A stretch of 64,000 bases of DNA from Schwartzia succinivorans DSM 10502 (GCF_900129225.1 NZ_FQUG01000002.1:62001-126000); one strand, 5' to 3'; counted from the stretch's first letter, positions 21,001 to 26,860 are shown. The notes: a model not told the origin generated them from the letters alone. Numbers and translations are program-made.

Positions 21001-22782
21001 TCGCTGAAAGGAAGCATTGAAGTGACAGGTAAGCTTACGGCTGAAGCGGTAGGCTTGGCTGCACAGAAGGATATCTCCGTCAGCGGCGGTACATCTGCAA
21101 ATAATATAAAGGCAGAGGCCGAAGGCGATGTTAAGCTCTCAGATATTTCTGCTGTGGAAACTTTGCAGGCGAATGCCGGCAATGATGTGACCGTTTCAAA
21201 TAGTGGGGCAGATACTCTGCGTGCAGACGCAGGAGGAAATGCATCCATCTCGGGTACTTCTGCCAAAGCCATGCACGTGGATGCAGTCGGTAACGCCGTG
21301 CTTTCCGAAACGTCTGCTGATATTATGAATGTGTCAGCAGCAGGAGATGCAGTGCTTTCCAAATCGTCTGCCGATATCATGAATGTGTCAGCCGACGGGA
21401 ATATAACGCTGAATGCAGAAGTTACGGCAAAAGATACGGCAAATCTTTATGCAGGAAAGTCCGTGGAGATTGGAAGCAGTCTGAACGTCAACGATCTCTA
21501 CGCGAAGGCAGGAGAGGATATCACCCTCAGGGACGGCGGAAAGACGGTTGCTGAGTCTGCGGCAGGAAACCTTACCCTTGATGCGGGAAAGAATCTTGAG
21601 CTTGGCGTTACGACTGTCAGCGCAGGAAAGAATCTTATGCTCAGGGCAGGCAGGGAAGATGCCAAGCTCCGTGCGGCGGGCGTCGGAGAAATCAATCTCA
21701 CATCTGCGACGGCAGGAGAAAATGCGTCTGTTTACACTAACCGTGGCGCGGCGAATATCGAAACGGTCACTGCCGGGAAAAATATATCCGTTTCAACCGG
21801 AAGCGGAGAGCTTAACGTAGGCACTGCAGAATCGTCCCATGGAAATGTCAATCTTTCTACGAGGAGCGGAGAGATAAATGCAGGAGATGTTGAGGCTGTC
21901 AATGGCAGTGTTAATCTTTCGACGGTAAGCGGTGCTGTAAACGTCACTGGAGATATAAATGCTGCAGGACGTGCGGTGGTTTCCTCTGTCAGTGGAGCCA
22001 TTAACGCAGACAGAAGTATTATCGCAGGCAGTATCGACATTACAGGCGGTGGAAACATTAACGCCAAGAGCCTTAACAGCACAGGAGAAACCTTCCTGAG
22101 TGCAGGCGGCGGAGATATGACCGTAAATACAATTGACGCGGGAGGTCTTACGGCAATTCATAGAGGAACGGGAAGCATGAACCTTTATGAATCTGCAATA
22201 CACGGGGACGGTGCAGTTCTTCATATTGGTAATGGAAACGTGAACCTCGGCAAACTCAGTGTTGGGCATGAGATAGACATTGCTCAGCTCGGCAGCGGAG
22301 ACATCGTCGCAACGGGTGAACTTAAGGCAGGTCAGCGTCTGGAGCTTATGGCGAAAAACGGAAATATGGACCTCAAGGATGTGGACGGCGGCAATCGCCT
22401 GATGATTTTGAACTACGGAAAGGATAAAGACACAAAGGCGGACAGACTCCATGCCGACGAGCTCATTACACTTTATGCAATCAATCAGGATTTTGGAACT
22501 GTTGAGTCGCCGACGGTGCTTGATATTCTTCTGGCAGGAGATCAGACACGCACGGCAGTCGGCTTATGGCACAGTCCGAAGGACGCAGATTTGATTGAGT
22601 TCAACGAGGATGTTCTAAGCGGAGCATATTCCTTCCGCTATGACCTTCTGAAGCTGAATGATCTCATTGATTTCCGTGCCTGGATGCAGAGCATGCCTGA
22701 GAACGCGAAGCCGGGCAGCATTCAGATCGCAGCCGCGGAGAATGAGGATGACAACGAGGAGCTTTTGAGAGCCCTTTCGTAA
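6004..22782 (+). CDS. giant filamentous adhesin / TpsA exoprotein, LktA-like (5592 aa)
   Basis: A single uninterrupted 16.8-kb frame. The N-terminus has an extended signal peptide (about 1-42, ending QAVYASE), then a TPS secretion domain (about 45-300) with the ISSNGITVGSTGVINAGTINM haemagglutination-type motif. The rest is mostly short beta-strands rich in Asn, Gly, Ala, Ser and Thr, consistent with a very long right-handed beta-helix. It resembles proteins annotated as leukotoxin-LktA-family filamentous adhesins in Negativicutes and Fusobacteria. Irregular parts: helical segments at about residues 643-709, 818-949 and 4380-4505, acidic linkers at about 1256-1328 and 1398-1441, a Gly/Ala-rich repeat block at about 1886-2210, and 18-residue repeats at about 5035-5137. 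There is no recognisable C-terminal toxin, cysteine-protease or Hint domain, so a CDI toxin role is unlikely. Predicted role: surface attachment or autoaggregation. SD AAGGAAAGGA. Confidence 0.9.
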   Translation: MSGYLRKIQRYGKSHELARRVTCGIAAAGIFMQPFMLQAVYASEIQKDGSAAPITGTDGVYSIFADKVNGDNAVSVFSKFDLTQGDIANMYFGLDKNGNASNLYNFVNDHININGTVNAIRGGNLGGNIFFISSNGITVGSTGVINAGTINMVTPVSGDYSSLKGDALEKADFDLGSRMANGMVSINPEGTIQVEGRLNAVDGIHMQSANINLKGNALVETGVVDFSTLVNLSDEQKTAAGFGNGSLTATQAGNGDIVLTAVADGATGSFAHAEDFWDVRKATVTADSGTRINANGGTGKGDVKISATAKNSDIGWYMDENFDITVENPLGNIVKTEASIDLNGKIHATNAIDVKATSSNEYNSLNDTAKLTDITGDITHLAHWGKGYNIVKRASDILNVDVIYSHLESKAEINVGADAELKADAAFDGAKNAVNLEATSDTTNVVQAATSSADTAVLAPGSLSKDTPIPPAGSGRKKTTHIAGAAVVYGGAHSEATVNVDGKIEADGSINAKAKSTDAVVAKSNANGSKGTNTGTAPKVNISIVYADGTNSADVTFGKGSSIKSSDGNVTAAAAAANSIDAAATVTANPEALGSTAISIMTFDSDSKVDLKGTVEANNGAVAASATNQTARDNVTAANGMNGAEETKTKELSGEAEKNGIVDEERLKPLLDDVAEIADDIDNKIDDTAGNGSKLSRMLKEKTGYDSLLTAGVSIAVGEQDFDAKVNVGSAADISGGAVSLTAKEDLQDFHMSATGNMQNKNSKDETMISADGAILIGLVDNNASVNIDSRNNAEHRHAKITALGAGGIVINAQSTQEYDRLAGLWGDIEKIYGDFGKFIDAVKDDPDVPQEKKDDLEYKVQKFGEAVQYLRSGIKKSTGLDVADYTVSVSSHPTTLTGAALTLLSLAAGIEQSVASLSQGYQAEAKTIVKSLENQVLMFLTPEKYANFAASSAVGTAAEGSITAAGSFNLNLLDNNARVSVGNGAVLTANAGPVVINSEAKQTNVVMNGKANVTVSPEGLIDSVKKAKNGEAFDVKNIIQMDKSNGVAVGGSLGVSEHSTTNIVDIGADAEITGMDGRKTIDTGEKDDDDNPITRTDEYSGITIKADNQNITTDVSYSAGHAGKAGFEGLFSWMGGEAKNNISIDETAKLDSHSQTSDFNTEKRGIDIEGDMNVVGTNLVGAVAWSSGAVSMGAADGMSCYDIDNIVHVRGNLSIDGTSHSGAADSALDINALTDGVINTITLAGALTTTKEPDSKAKDAGEILGDDETIHGNNDEEGIEDRIDIELRDVQDDANENVNEVNENDNITNPRQNEEGKANAKQDTKAPKLYLSGAGSASVNIINTKTEATLKNAKVTATGADAGASVRVKAEDAAFVGAWSGSAAVNWKQSAATKAVDEAGEIANKETENTRDTEKHDLLEQPDHDKPEAPGEDYKAGNEGLESYSVAMAGAAAINSAIQTVNAKVEDTTFNRLDSLTNIAQKDGALVAAGLAVAVNKEQAGSKGAAVDAAGSASINVTKADITAKLSDIEVTDKTDRRAGLNNYAFDSDTQVTGGANTTFLMGGKMGVGAGGSAAIADITNDITAEMDSVTLHNEQEADISNLAATDLTQVTTAIGVSASVGAEMGANFNGALAGSFIKNNDSAEIIDLSVGKGGLISNQAADTNNLSKHFDQVIQDNGLDPVGVTYSDNVSDNAATTVENSVTISTDDKSSTLILTAAMDAVISTGKKSVGGAGAAAVSTIDNDKRAVIKDKKNRTITAESLKNEASSDAVLVNIAGGAAVSAGPFSGAGSASIQWTSNDVTASVENADINVTGNDGVQISAETKDVDVNISGQISAGKNAAGLALAYNHLNNNTEAYLKGTTLNFKENAEAPLEVTAKDSGTVVSVTAGVGGGSTAAVQGAVAVNQGRNNVLAIVDEGSSGKRSSISNAKSIDVSAKDTGVKVAVAGGLSGAGTAAVGGGVAYNEIGSWFADDDKTEEDEKHQQIKAALRHTDIVNNNTNNGAVSVIAEDKERIGTAAAGIGGAGTAAVQGAAATSVMARNVRTEVLDVDMNASKDSAKDSLTAKSEADGSIYNNAIVIAGSGTASVGAGVSVNYDGTDTSASVSLGVYKVTDLDVEAASREKIMNIGIGVAAAGNAGITGSVAVSVQTGDTVAQLGDTTDRTTVKSDSNVVVAAQSDRAIDVMAGTAAGAGEGAAVGLSVAVSDIQGDTKVIVEGKETEISAKGGPEVKLNDTLEDNQLIKDYSSGGDAIVPGVYMDRVENTYGGGIILSSSAANKIDIYSANSGFAAVGGAVNGTVNVSTIGGSTVTEAEGAVFDAGTGDINVIAKDYANNFTAGGVANMAAVGGNVGLGSATVTINRNTEAALRGTIAGNDKTVLNANNAKVHADAEYGAANASVGIGITGVGGGVSNVDNITMLKGHTTAELSDFTDMTVGNNVDVLANRESYIHTIGIMGGIAGLGANVGLGVDVVQDKGKVESWIKNSSIKGKAVNVDAKNLTDDSYQMFAVNAGAGAVSGTVSVGNFDSSVSAQVLDSTLGEENNKIKDLTVSAENQTKVTPKNWSGSAGAVALGAGVQVATIGSNAKAAVTGSTVQSSGDVTVAAKDERKADLMLGNTLYGGVSGGLNVGVLTVNHAVADKYSYESDEGETADAGVDLGAVYKSANEAIEGNRMSSDYTFGWTSDAPKVEAGRGMDAGQQPGGVYADVSGSSINAGDGVKVTADAVTNLTETSVNAALSGANFGGSVGVLDAESNTGIKANGTNITAGNDITFANGTSGKSELNLYMGSATLAMNLNGAVGVANSSANNTMTVENSVLNTAGGNISLSSGNEEELAIHAGAVNASMVTGAIQVADAGMSGDTEISISNTRAEARKDGKGIFVTAKNAPKAEAKTGMMNASLGASGGLSVVHVGIGDEDKPLETKLDVKNGSSFVAPEISLLAEANVSETAILESIAGSLGENVITDVNHVDAYSNVTVNVEEAAYGAEETKTDLDIKGNNVLTQDSSAQGYDAGLWASFSNNFMKTKDVLNTAVNAKGAKNGSVLKEVSAAAASSVSNASRSSSFGGGMLAEGAAVLKNDVTADTKTNLSGSWTVDGDLLASAVNKENLTLKADASAASVVNGSGAGYTDTTTENASVTNTAKVDTTGTQKYSAGVQADNTEHILASGFGAIGGVNAGTMDQTHKYSNQVNFSGAELIADGDIKAAAAAKGSIDSKNFLDAGAGGLEVSVTDSSLDTDLRNVVKASNSKFRTNLVNKAGAAEQGNYTNLGVPGGEIDFAAYDDIRLASDTIAKSEGVVAGVAVSDASNNLTRSNEVSLNSSAVSSSGNVGIYANRNINGGKTGTELEILSDSYNRTFLPFSSSASISSNVKNTNSVAIDKNSTVQSIGNIALAADNGKDSISQSSTEYRWFTDCDSEGTTKMNGDDSGLGKPEYNNSVVIDGSVTAGTHNKANVEITGDVKISGNESSGYKADMSGVKVNVKEGSDWLTGIDFQKGTITIENGYYDRYTELSKMLQTYTPGTEEYNSYKAEMDALCEVMVQAGFAVKNGSSYAVAKSREAAAVVVPGMTVSGGNVEIESGKLTVTGNITANGSPEVKITNSSPTYLYVNDVVVETAGGDVTFNGKSLSGNDVPNGVTGSKKIKTSIGSEASGEITISNVCGPTDPLNQPDIGIYGNVTNKAGDVTISNDRYNIYVDKNATVSGTNIYMKADNGSVTQSNPNGIVMIGADPIAQYMLDHAEDIQKALDNWLRAGKAIPAFSTYSDYVNWVKSSSGLNIPVNEKASDPSAGIIANNGIFISGHEVNIGGLVQSGYDTYSVKLTDDSVAKVISLDSEWAKSKVNLSDSDVMSGTKYLVSDRGAYYDESAKCYKYHVGVYYNPSTQKLIVDDVKASGGQIFINGNVGSTGNGRILAASGVAKIDVDTTAVSYRDLVLNNITNSSRSGYINITDTLQNKVFEYSNTGDAGVKGRSYDIGKTAGAWENLSGTDMYRFSPKKNLTYQWTGGVSGQTVKTYEYVTTEWIGCIDYDSPTEMTKNMPDSEKEKIQTTSSTNNPENVLDTSSYLKEGSNGSKEFVISGTYSENLIGTSPVTHEVDKFALGWIYKEITSRWSETYGTASSTTYSVKADNDVSVGFLRADVNGREKPAIDVNAGGNLIVDGTITSATKDDYALLSSMGNISGNGTIITNNLIAGATKGVDLTQTAKAARDSDGNSLASNISLSSTYGKISLDSKNGDITLVDARVSKDELGSEINIHAADSIFANNPEAHTAPLQAAVINLTSDRGSIGTRENALRINAGSKALSGNAADSGVSALAQEGIYLEQSSGDMRVNHIESRNGDVELFAPNGNIVDASDAESVSNTPSRVQSWIDAGLISAEDADDSKAKISGEIQESTKKNLEIRFSQLTGKMENRTVDGYKSAAAEYSDAVNSARSAYVQTLRSSAAADADKKAAKAAYEKAQKEFFDGKDYTAEEQNAIIAYSEAVRDDAVQAYGWTKNELLYAIKSSVINSDPGRVSLLDTANVKGRNVTLHAKGIGADSEITVINKADIKNHLQELSQAHIGGVTKNYDENGELVSITLDNRQPLTYEVDESNPNNMGKITVDTAGHIYLATTAGKAMHLSSDMGTDSQNVMLYAGNGIDSTGTVSAKDLSMYAGQGSIGSKADAVDVNVAGTLSANSGDSIYIAQTAGENLTLRALAADNDIEISAEKDILMEKDGAGYINAGNMISLASGSGSIGSDDSAVRILDNGVVINAAASEGNAYTAGTGNSGGNLVLGKIQSKELHASNDEGDIVLSKGEKKADISLNGDSSITAKNLNLTDGSIKEEKGTLRLEAENTIAQKDTGNSRISTGKNAKLLLQTGKASEAGGSIDIGAIANTFEKAAVCAADSEKGIEGNVRVISNAENGLDVTFGNGADTLKVTGGETAKRIDVTVQNCAPKSDLTINGKLETTDRGIAFTSSGALAENADLTSDKNMVLAANENIAVNGALTAENGSIGIKSLKGSIEVTGKLTAEAVGLAAQKDISVSGGTSANNIKAEAEGDVKLSDISAVETLQANAGNDVTVSNSGADTLRADAGGNASISGTSAKAMHVDAVGNAVLSETSADIMNVSAAGDAVLSKSSADIMNVSADGNITLNAEVTAKDTANLYAGKSVEIGSSLNVNDLYAKAGEDITLRDGGKTVAESAAGNLTLDAGKNLELGVTTVSAGKNLMLRAGREDAKLRAAGVGEINLTSATAGENASVYTNRGAANIETVTAGKNISVSTGSGELNVGTAESSHGNVNLSTRSGEINAGDVEAVNGSVNLSTVSGAVNVTGDINAAGRAVVSSVSGAINADRSIIAGSIDITGGGNINAKSLNSTGETFLSAGGGDMTVNTIDAGGLTAIHRGTGSMNLYESAIHGDGAVLHIGNGNVNLGKLSVGHEIDIAQLGSGDIVATGELKAGQRLELMAKNGNMDLKDVDGGNRLMILNYGKDKDTKADRLHADELITLYAINQDFGTVESPTVLDILLAGDQTRTAVGLWHSPKDADLIEFNEDVLSGAYSFRYDLLKLNDLIDFRAWMQSMPENAKPGSIQIAAAENEDDNEELLRALS
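11659..12640 (+). repeat. Gly/Ala-rich degenerate repeat block inside the adhesin gene
   Basis: Six degenerate units start near 11659, 11833, 12055, 12232, 12388 and 12556, a spacing of 156-222 nt (about 52-74 residues). Each carries a core such as GVGGGSTAAVQGAVAV, GLSGAGTAAVGGGVAY or GIGGAGTAAVQGAAAT. Similar cores recur more loosely elsewhere in the protein. Confidence 0.65.
21106..21415 (+). repeat. 54-bp (18-residue) tandem repeats near the adhesin 3' end
   Basis: About six tandem units, with residue pattern (L/M)x(A/V)xAxG(N/D)xxxSxxSAxx. The two most alike units start at 21301 and 21355 and both contain SADIMNVSA, so their DNA is nearly identical. This fits one coil of a beta-helix per unit and recent unit duplication. 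Confidence 0.75.
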
Positions 22783-22790
22783 GAAAATTA

Positions 22791-22828
22791 AGCAGGCAGC
22801 CAAAAATTCAACGGTTGTCTGCTTTTTT
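22791..22828 (+). terminator. intrinsic terminator after the adhesin gene
   Basis: AGCAGGCAGCC pairs with GGTTGTCTGCT across an 11-nt loop, followed by TTTTTT. It closes the two-partner secretion operon. Confidence 0.85.
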
Positions 22829-22915
22829 CGGGTATGAATAAGTGATGGAGTAATTGGAAAAACAGGGATTTCGACTGAACATGATAAATATTTCTTTCGT
22901 TATCAGACATTTTTC

Positions 22916-22944
22916 TTGTTTTGGAGTGCGTGTATGGGTATAAT
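22916..22944 (+). promoter_or_regulatory. sigma-A-type promoter of the ABC importer operon
   Basis: TTGTTT (22916-22921), a 17-bp spacer and a perfect TATAAT (22939-22944), about 40 bp upstream of the binding-protein start. Confidence 0.75.
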
Positions 22945-22985
22945 GAATTTAGGTTTAAGTACATAAACTAAAGGGGGATTTTACA

Positions 22986-24035
22986 ATGAAATTCAAAAAG
23001 GTTGCTGCTGCATGCCTTACGGGTGCCTGCCTGGTCGGTGCACTGGGATGCGGCGGTGGCGGCGGTGACAAGCCGAAGGCTGACAACAATGCACAGTCGC
23101 TGAAGGGCAAGGAGCTTGTTATGTATGTTTCTTTCCATGAGGATACGGCAAAGGAACTTAGCAAGCTGTTCAAGGAGAAGACAGGCTGCGAGGTCAAGTT
23201 TATCCGTCTCCCGACCGGTGAGGCTGTGGCCCGTCTCCAGGCTGAGAAGGATGCTCCTAAGGCTGATCTCTGGCTTGGCGGCACGGTTGATGCTCATGAG
23301 CTTATGAAGCAGAAGGGTATCACGACTCCGTACAAATCGAAATTCGACGAAAATCTTCCGGAAAAATACCGTGATAAGGAAGGCTTCTGGAAGGGCACAT
23401 ATGTTGAGACTCTTTCCATCGGTGTCAACGAGCAGCGCTTCGAAAAGGAATTCAAGGATAAGGGCCTGAAGATGCCTGAGACTCTTGAGGACCTTCTTAA
23501 TCCTGCCTATAAGGGCGAAATCATCATGCCGGATCCGGCTAAATCCGGTACGGGTTATACCTTCGTAAGCTCGCTCGTACAGAGCATGGGCGAGGAGAAG
23601 GCTCTTGCATATCTCAAACAGCTCAAGGGCTCTGTTGCACAGCTGACTCCGTCGGGCTTCACACCGGCACAGAAATGCGGCGCAGGTGAGTTCCTTATCA
23701 CTGTGAACTTCCTCTCTGACCAGACTCTGGTAAATAACAAGGGCCAGAAGCTGCATCGCACGGTGTTCAAGGATGCAGGCTGGAGCCTTTGCGGTGTTTC
23801 CAAGCTGAAGGGCGGCGCACACAGTGCTGAAGCTGATGCTTTCATCGACTTCATGCTTTCGAAGGAAGCAGGAGACATTTTGGTTAAGACGACAAATGGT
23901 ATTGCATGCAATCCGAAATCTGCTGTACCGGAAGGTCTGAAACCGTTGAATGAGCTTCCGCTCTTCGATAAATATGACTTCGCACAGGCAGGAAAGGTAA
24001 AGGACGAACTGCTTGCTAAGTTTGCAGCTCTTTAA
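22986..24035 (+). CDS. ABC importer substrate-binding lipoprotein (Fe3+/AfuA/2-aminoethylphosphonate type)
   Basis: 349 residues. A lipoprotein signal peptide places Cys22 after GALG, then a Gly-rich tether. The mature part is a family-1 extracellular solute-binding protein: ELVMYVSFHEDTAKELSKLF at the N-terminus, KADLWLGGTVDAHELM, a GEIIMPDPAKSGTGYTFV hinge region and a C-terminal EAGDILVKTTNGIACNPKSA segment. The family includes ferric-iron (FbpA), sugar-phosphate (AfuA) and phosphonate (PhnS) binders. The adjacent Tyr pair that binds iron in FbpA is not obvious, so the substrate is open. First gene of a three-gene operon with a strong promoter, SD AAGGGGG and a downstream terminator that would favour excess binding protein over the membrane components. 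Confidence 0.88.
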   Translation: MKFKKVAAACLTGACLVGALGCGGGGGDKPKADNNAQSLKGKELVMYVSFHEDTAKELSKLFKEKTGCEVKFIRLPTGEAVARLQAEKDAPKADLWLGGTVDAHELMKQKGITTPYKSKFDENLPEKYRDKEGFWKGTYVETLSIGVNEQRFEKEFKDKGLKMPETLEDLLNPAYKGEIIMPDPAKSGTGYTFVSSLVQSMGEEKALAYLKQLKGSVAQLTPSGFTPAQKCGAGEFLITVNFLSDQTLVNNKGQKLHRTVFKDAGWSLCGVSKLKGGAHSAEADAFIDFMLSKEAGDILVKTTNGIACNPKSAVPEGLKPLNELPLFDKYDFAQAGKVKDELLAKFAAL

Positions 24036-24061
24036 TCGCTGCTTTAAGGATTGGTAAGGAG

Positions 24062-24104
24062 ACCGCCGAAGGGACGCTTGGTGCGCTCCTTTGGCGGTTT
24101 TTTT
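24062..24104 (+). terminator. intra-operon terminator/attenuator between binding protein and permease
   Basis: ACCGCCGAAGGGACGC (24062-24077) pairs imperfectly with GCGCTCCTTTGGCGGT (24083-24098), followed by seven T. No new promoter is obvious before the permease, so partial read-through is likely. Confidence 0.8.
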
Positions 24105-24121
24105 GAATATGGGGTGGTAAT

Positions 24122-25780
24122 ATGACTGAGTCCGTGAGCCGCGAGAAGAGCGGCTGGGCGGCCGAACTCAAGGTTTTGACGCGCGAACCGCAGATTCTTT
24201 TGGTAATCGGGATTTTGTTCGTGCTTTTTGCTTGCTTTATAATTTATCCGTTTATTAAGATTATTCTCGTGCCGTCGGCATCTGACTGGGCGGCAGCCTT
24301 TACCGGTAAGGAATTTTATGAGGCCTTTTGGCATACCATGGCATCCTCGCTTTTGGCGACAACCTCTGCGATGGTGCTGGGCTTTATGTATGCCTATGCG
24401 ATGAATTACACGGAGATGCCGTGTAAAAGATTTTTTCAGGTCGTTGCGCTTTTGCCAACGATGGCTCCGTCGGTTGTGTCAGGTCTTGCTTTTATCATGC
24501 TTTTCGGCCGGCGCGGCTTTATTACGTGGAATATTCTCGGTCTTAAGACCGACCTTTACGGCTGGTTCGGTCTTTGGGTTGTTCAGACAATCGCGTTTTT
24601 CCCTCTTGCGTATATAACGATTTCGGGCGTACTCAAAGCAATCAGCCCGAATCTTGAGCTGGCTGCTCAGAATCTCGGCGCTCGTGGTTTTTATCTTTTC
24701 CGCACTGTAACGCTGAAGCTGGCTACGCCGGGCCTTGCAAGTGCATTTCTTCTTGTAGGCATCAGCAGTCTGGCGGATTTCGGTAATCCTATGCTGGTTG
24801 GTGCGAATTATCATGTTCTCGCTACAGAAGCATATGCACAGGTTGTGGGAGCGTGGAACCTCCCGATGGGCGCGGTGCTTTCTGTAGTGCTGGTTGTGCC
24901 GACGCTTCTGGTATTCTTCGTTCAGCGGTATTATCTCGAAAAAAATTCCTACGTTACTGTCACCGGAAAGCCTGTATCGGGCCTTAACCGCGTAACGGTA
25001 AGTCCTGCTGTACGCTGGATGCTTTTTGGCGTGTGCCTTTTTATCGCGCTGACAATTCTTCTTATTATCGGCGTTGTGTTCATGTTCGCGTTTACAAGAA
25101 CCTTTGGTTATGACTATACCTTTACAATGGATTATTTCGTAGAGGGTGTTCTCCAGTCGGCATCAATGAAGAACAGCTGGATTGCTTCAATCGCAACAGC
25201 AGGAATCACTACGGTTCTTGGCATCCTTTTGGCATTCCTTACACTCCGCCGCCGCTTCCCAGGGCGTGCAGTTCTGGATTTTCTTGCTATGCTCCCTGTA
25301 TCCCTTCCGGGTACCTTCATCGGTCTTGCTCTCATCATGGCATTTAATTCCGGTGTTGTGGAGCTTACGGGAACACTTACCATTATTATCATAGGTATGA
25401 CACTGAGACAGCTTCCCGTGGGCTACCGCCAGGCAGTTGCAGGTCTGTCGCAGATTGATAAGTCAATGGAGCAGGCGTCTACAAACCTTGGTGCTGACAG
25501 TGCAAGGACCTTTTTCAAAATTGTTGTCCCGATGCTCAAAAACGCGCTATCCATCAGCCTCGTGTATTCCTTCATGAAGTCAATGAATACGCTGTCTACT
25601 GTTATCTTCCTGATTTCGCCCGAGTGGAATCTGGCGTCTGTAAATATCATGAGCCTTGCAAATCAGGGCTTTTTGACGGTTGCAAGCGCAACGGCGGTAG
25701 GCATGATGCTGACGATTTTCGCGACCTTCGGTCTGGCGAAGCTATTGCTTAGAGACCAGATCAATATCTTCGATTTGTGA
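24122..25780 (+). CDS. ABC importer permease, two fused membrane modules (FbpB/AfuB type)
   Basis: 552 residues with about 12 hydrophobic helices in two homologous halves. Each half has the cytoplasmic coupling (EAA) loop: LELAAQNLGARGFYLFRTV near residues 177-196 and MEQASTNLGADSARTFFKIV near 450-470. One polypeptide thus supplies both membrane domains, as in FbpB and AfuB. It moves the substrate delivered by the upstream lipoprotein using the ATPase encoded 14 bp downstream. The start is ATG after GGGGTGG. Confidence 0.9.
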   Translation: MTESVSREKSGWAAELKVLTREPQILLVIGILFVLFACFIIYPFIKIILVPSASDWAAAFTGKEFYEAFWHTMASSLLATTSAMVLGFMYAYAMNYTEMPCKRFFQVVALLPTMAPSVVSGLAFIMLFGRRGFITWNILGLKTDLYGWFGLWVVQTIAFFPLAYITISGVLKAISPNLELAAQNLGARGFYLFRTVTLKLATPGLASAFLLVGISSLADFGNPMLVGANYHVLATEAYAQVVGAWNLPMGAVLSVVLVVPTLLVFFVQRYYLEKNSYVTVTGKPVSGLNRVTVSPAVRWMLFGVCLFIALTILLIIGVVFMFAFTRTFGYDYTFTMDYFVEGVLQSASMKNSWIASIATAGITTVLGILLAFLTLRRRFPGRAVLDFLAMLPVSLPGTFIGLALIMAFNSGVVELTGTLTIIIIGMTLRQLPVGYRQAVAGLSQIDKSMEQASTNLGADSARTFFKIVVPMLKNALSISLVYSFMKSMNTLSTVIFLISPEWNLASVNIMSLANQGFLTVASATAVGMMLTIFATFGLAKLLLRDQINIFDL

Positions 25781-25794
25781 GGAGCTGGATATAG

Positions 25795-26856
25795 ATGAGT
25801 GAAACAGTGATGGAGCTTAAGCACATCAATAAATTTTTCGGGTCAACCCAGGTAATTCATGATGTGAATTTCAAGGTGCAGAAGGGTGATTTTGTTACCC
25901 TGCTTGGGCCTTCGGGCTGTGGTAAAACAACTATTCTCCGAATGATTGCGGGCTTTTACGAGCCGGACAGCGGAGAGATTCATCTGGCAGGGCGCCAGAT
26001 TGAGCGTGTTCCACCCTACGCCCGTAATACGGCTATGGTTTTTCAGGAGTACGCGCTTTTTCCGCATATGACTGTCTTTGAAAATGTTGCATACGGTCTT
26101 CGGGTTCGCCACACAGAGGATTCCGTTGTGAAGAAAAAGGTGGGGGAAGCTCTTGAGCTTATGCAGCTTCTCGGCATGGAGGACCGTTATCCGAATCAGA
26201 TGTCAGGCGGTCAGCAGCAGCGTGTTGCGGTTGCACGTGCTCTTGTCATGCAGCCTGATGTCCTTCTTCTCGACGAGCCGCTCTCGAATCTCGACGCGAA
26301 GCTTCGCGAGTCGGTGCGTGTTGAGCTTAGAAGCATCCAGCAGAAGATGGGGCTTACGACGATTTACGTTACCCATGACCAGCAGGAAGCGCTTTCCATG
26401 TCCGATTCGGTTATCGTGCTGCAGAAGGGCTTCCTTCGTCAGCAGGGAAAGCCTCATGAGATTTATTTTGCTCCGCGTACGCCGTTTGTGGCTGACTTCA
26501 TTGGTACGACCAATCTCATAAAGGTCAACGGAGACGATGCTCTTTTGGTTGGCTATGATGAGGATACTGTTCTTCAGGCAGATGCTGTATGCCCGAAGGG
26601 AGAGCATACGCTTTCCATTCGTCCGGAATCAATCCGTCTTTCGGAAAAGCCGTCTCCAAGCGCAACAGATAATATCATGCCTGTGACAGTCGTCCGCAGC
26701 ATGTTCCTCGGAGAAAAGATGCGTTATTTCGTTCAGGACCGTAAAGGTCAGGAATGGATTGCGGATATCTTTGATCCGGGACGCAAAATTTATGAGGGAG
26801 AGGTCTACATGCTCTTTGCGGCAGACCGCACCCATGTAATTGAAGAAGATGATTGA
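25795..26856 (+). CDS. ABC importer ATPase (FbpC/AfuC/PotA type)
   Basis: 353 residues. Walker A GPSGCGKT (about 38-45), Q-loop FQEYALFPHMTVFENVAYGL, signature MSGGQQQRVAVARAL, Walker B VLLLDEPLSNLD and switch His in YVTHDQ. A C-terminal TOBE-like domain (about 240-350) contains HTLSIRPESIRL. It energises the importer encoded by the two preceding genes. SD GAGGAG lies about 10 nt before the ATG. A terminator follows at once. Confidence 0.93.
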   Translation: MSETVMELKHINKFFGSTQVIHDVNFKVQKGDFVTLLGPSGCGKTTILRMIAGFYEPDSGEIHLAGRQIERVPPYARNTAMVFQEYALFPHMTVFENVAYGLRVRHTEDSVVKKKVGEALELMQLLGMEDRYPNQMSGGQQQRVAVARALVMQPDVLLLDEPLSNLDAKLRESVRVELRSIQQKMGLTTIYVTHDQQEALSMSDSVIVLQKGFLRQQGKPHEIYFAPRTPFVADFIGTTNLIKVNGDDALLVGYDEDTVLQADAVCPKGEHTLSIRPESIRLSEKPSPSATDNIMPVTVVRSMFLGEKMRYFVQDRKGQEWIADIFDPGRKIYEGEVYMLFAADRTHVIEEDD

Positions 26857-26860
26857 TAAA

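Noticed and set aside
20352-21380. 342-codon antisense frame inside the adhesin gene
   Set aside because: Ser/Ala/Phe/Pro-biased mirror of the repetitive plus-strand coding sequence, with no ribosome site.
22400-22782. Possible CDI-type toxin domain at the adhesin C-terminus
   Set aside because: The C-terminus has no VENN-like delimiter, nuclease motif or following immunity gene; a terminator and an ABC importer follow.
22986-26856. Naming the ABC importer as a ferric iron system (fbpABC)
   Set aside because: Family architecture fits, but the FbpA Tyr-Tyr iron ligands are not evident and no iron-regulator box was recognised, so the substrate is left open.
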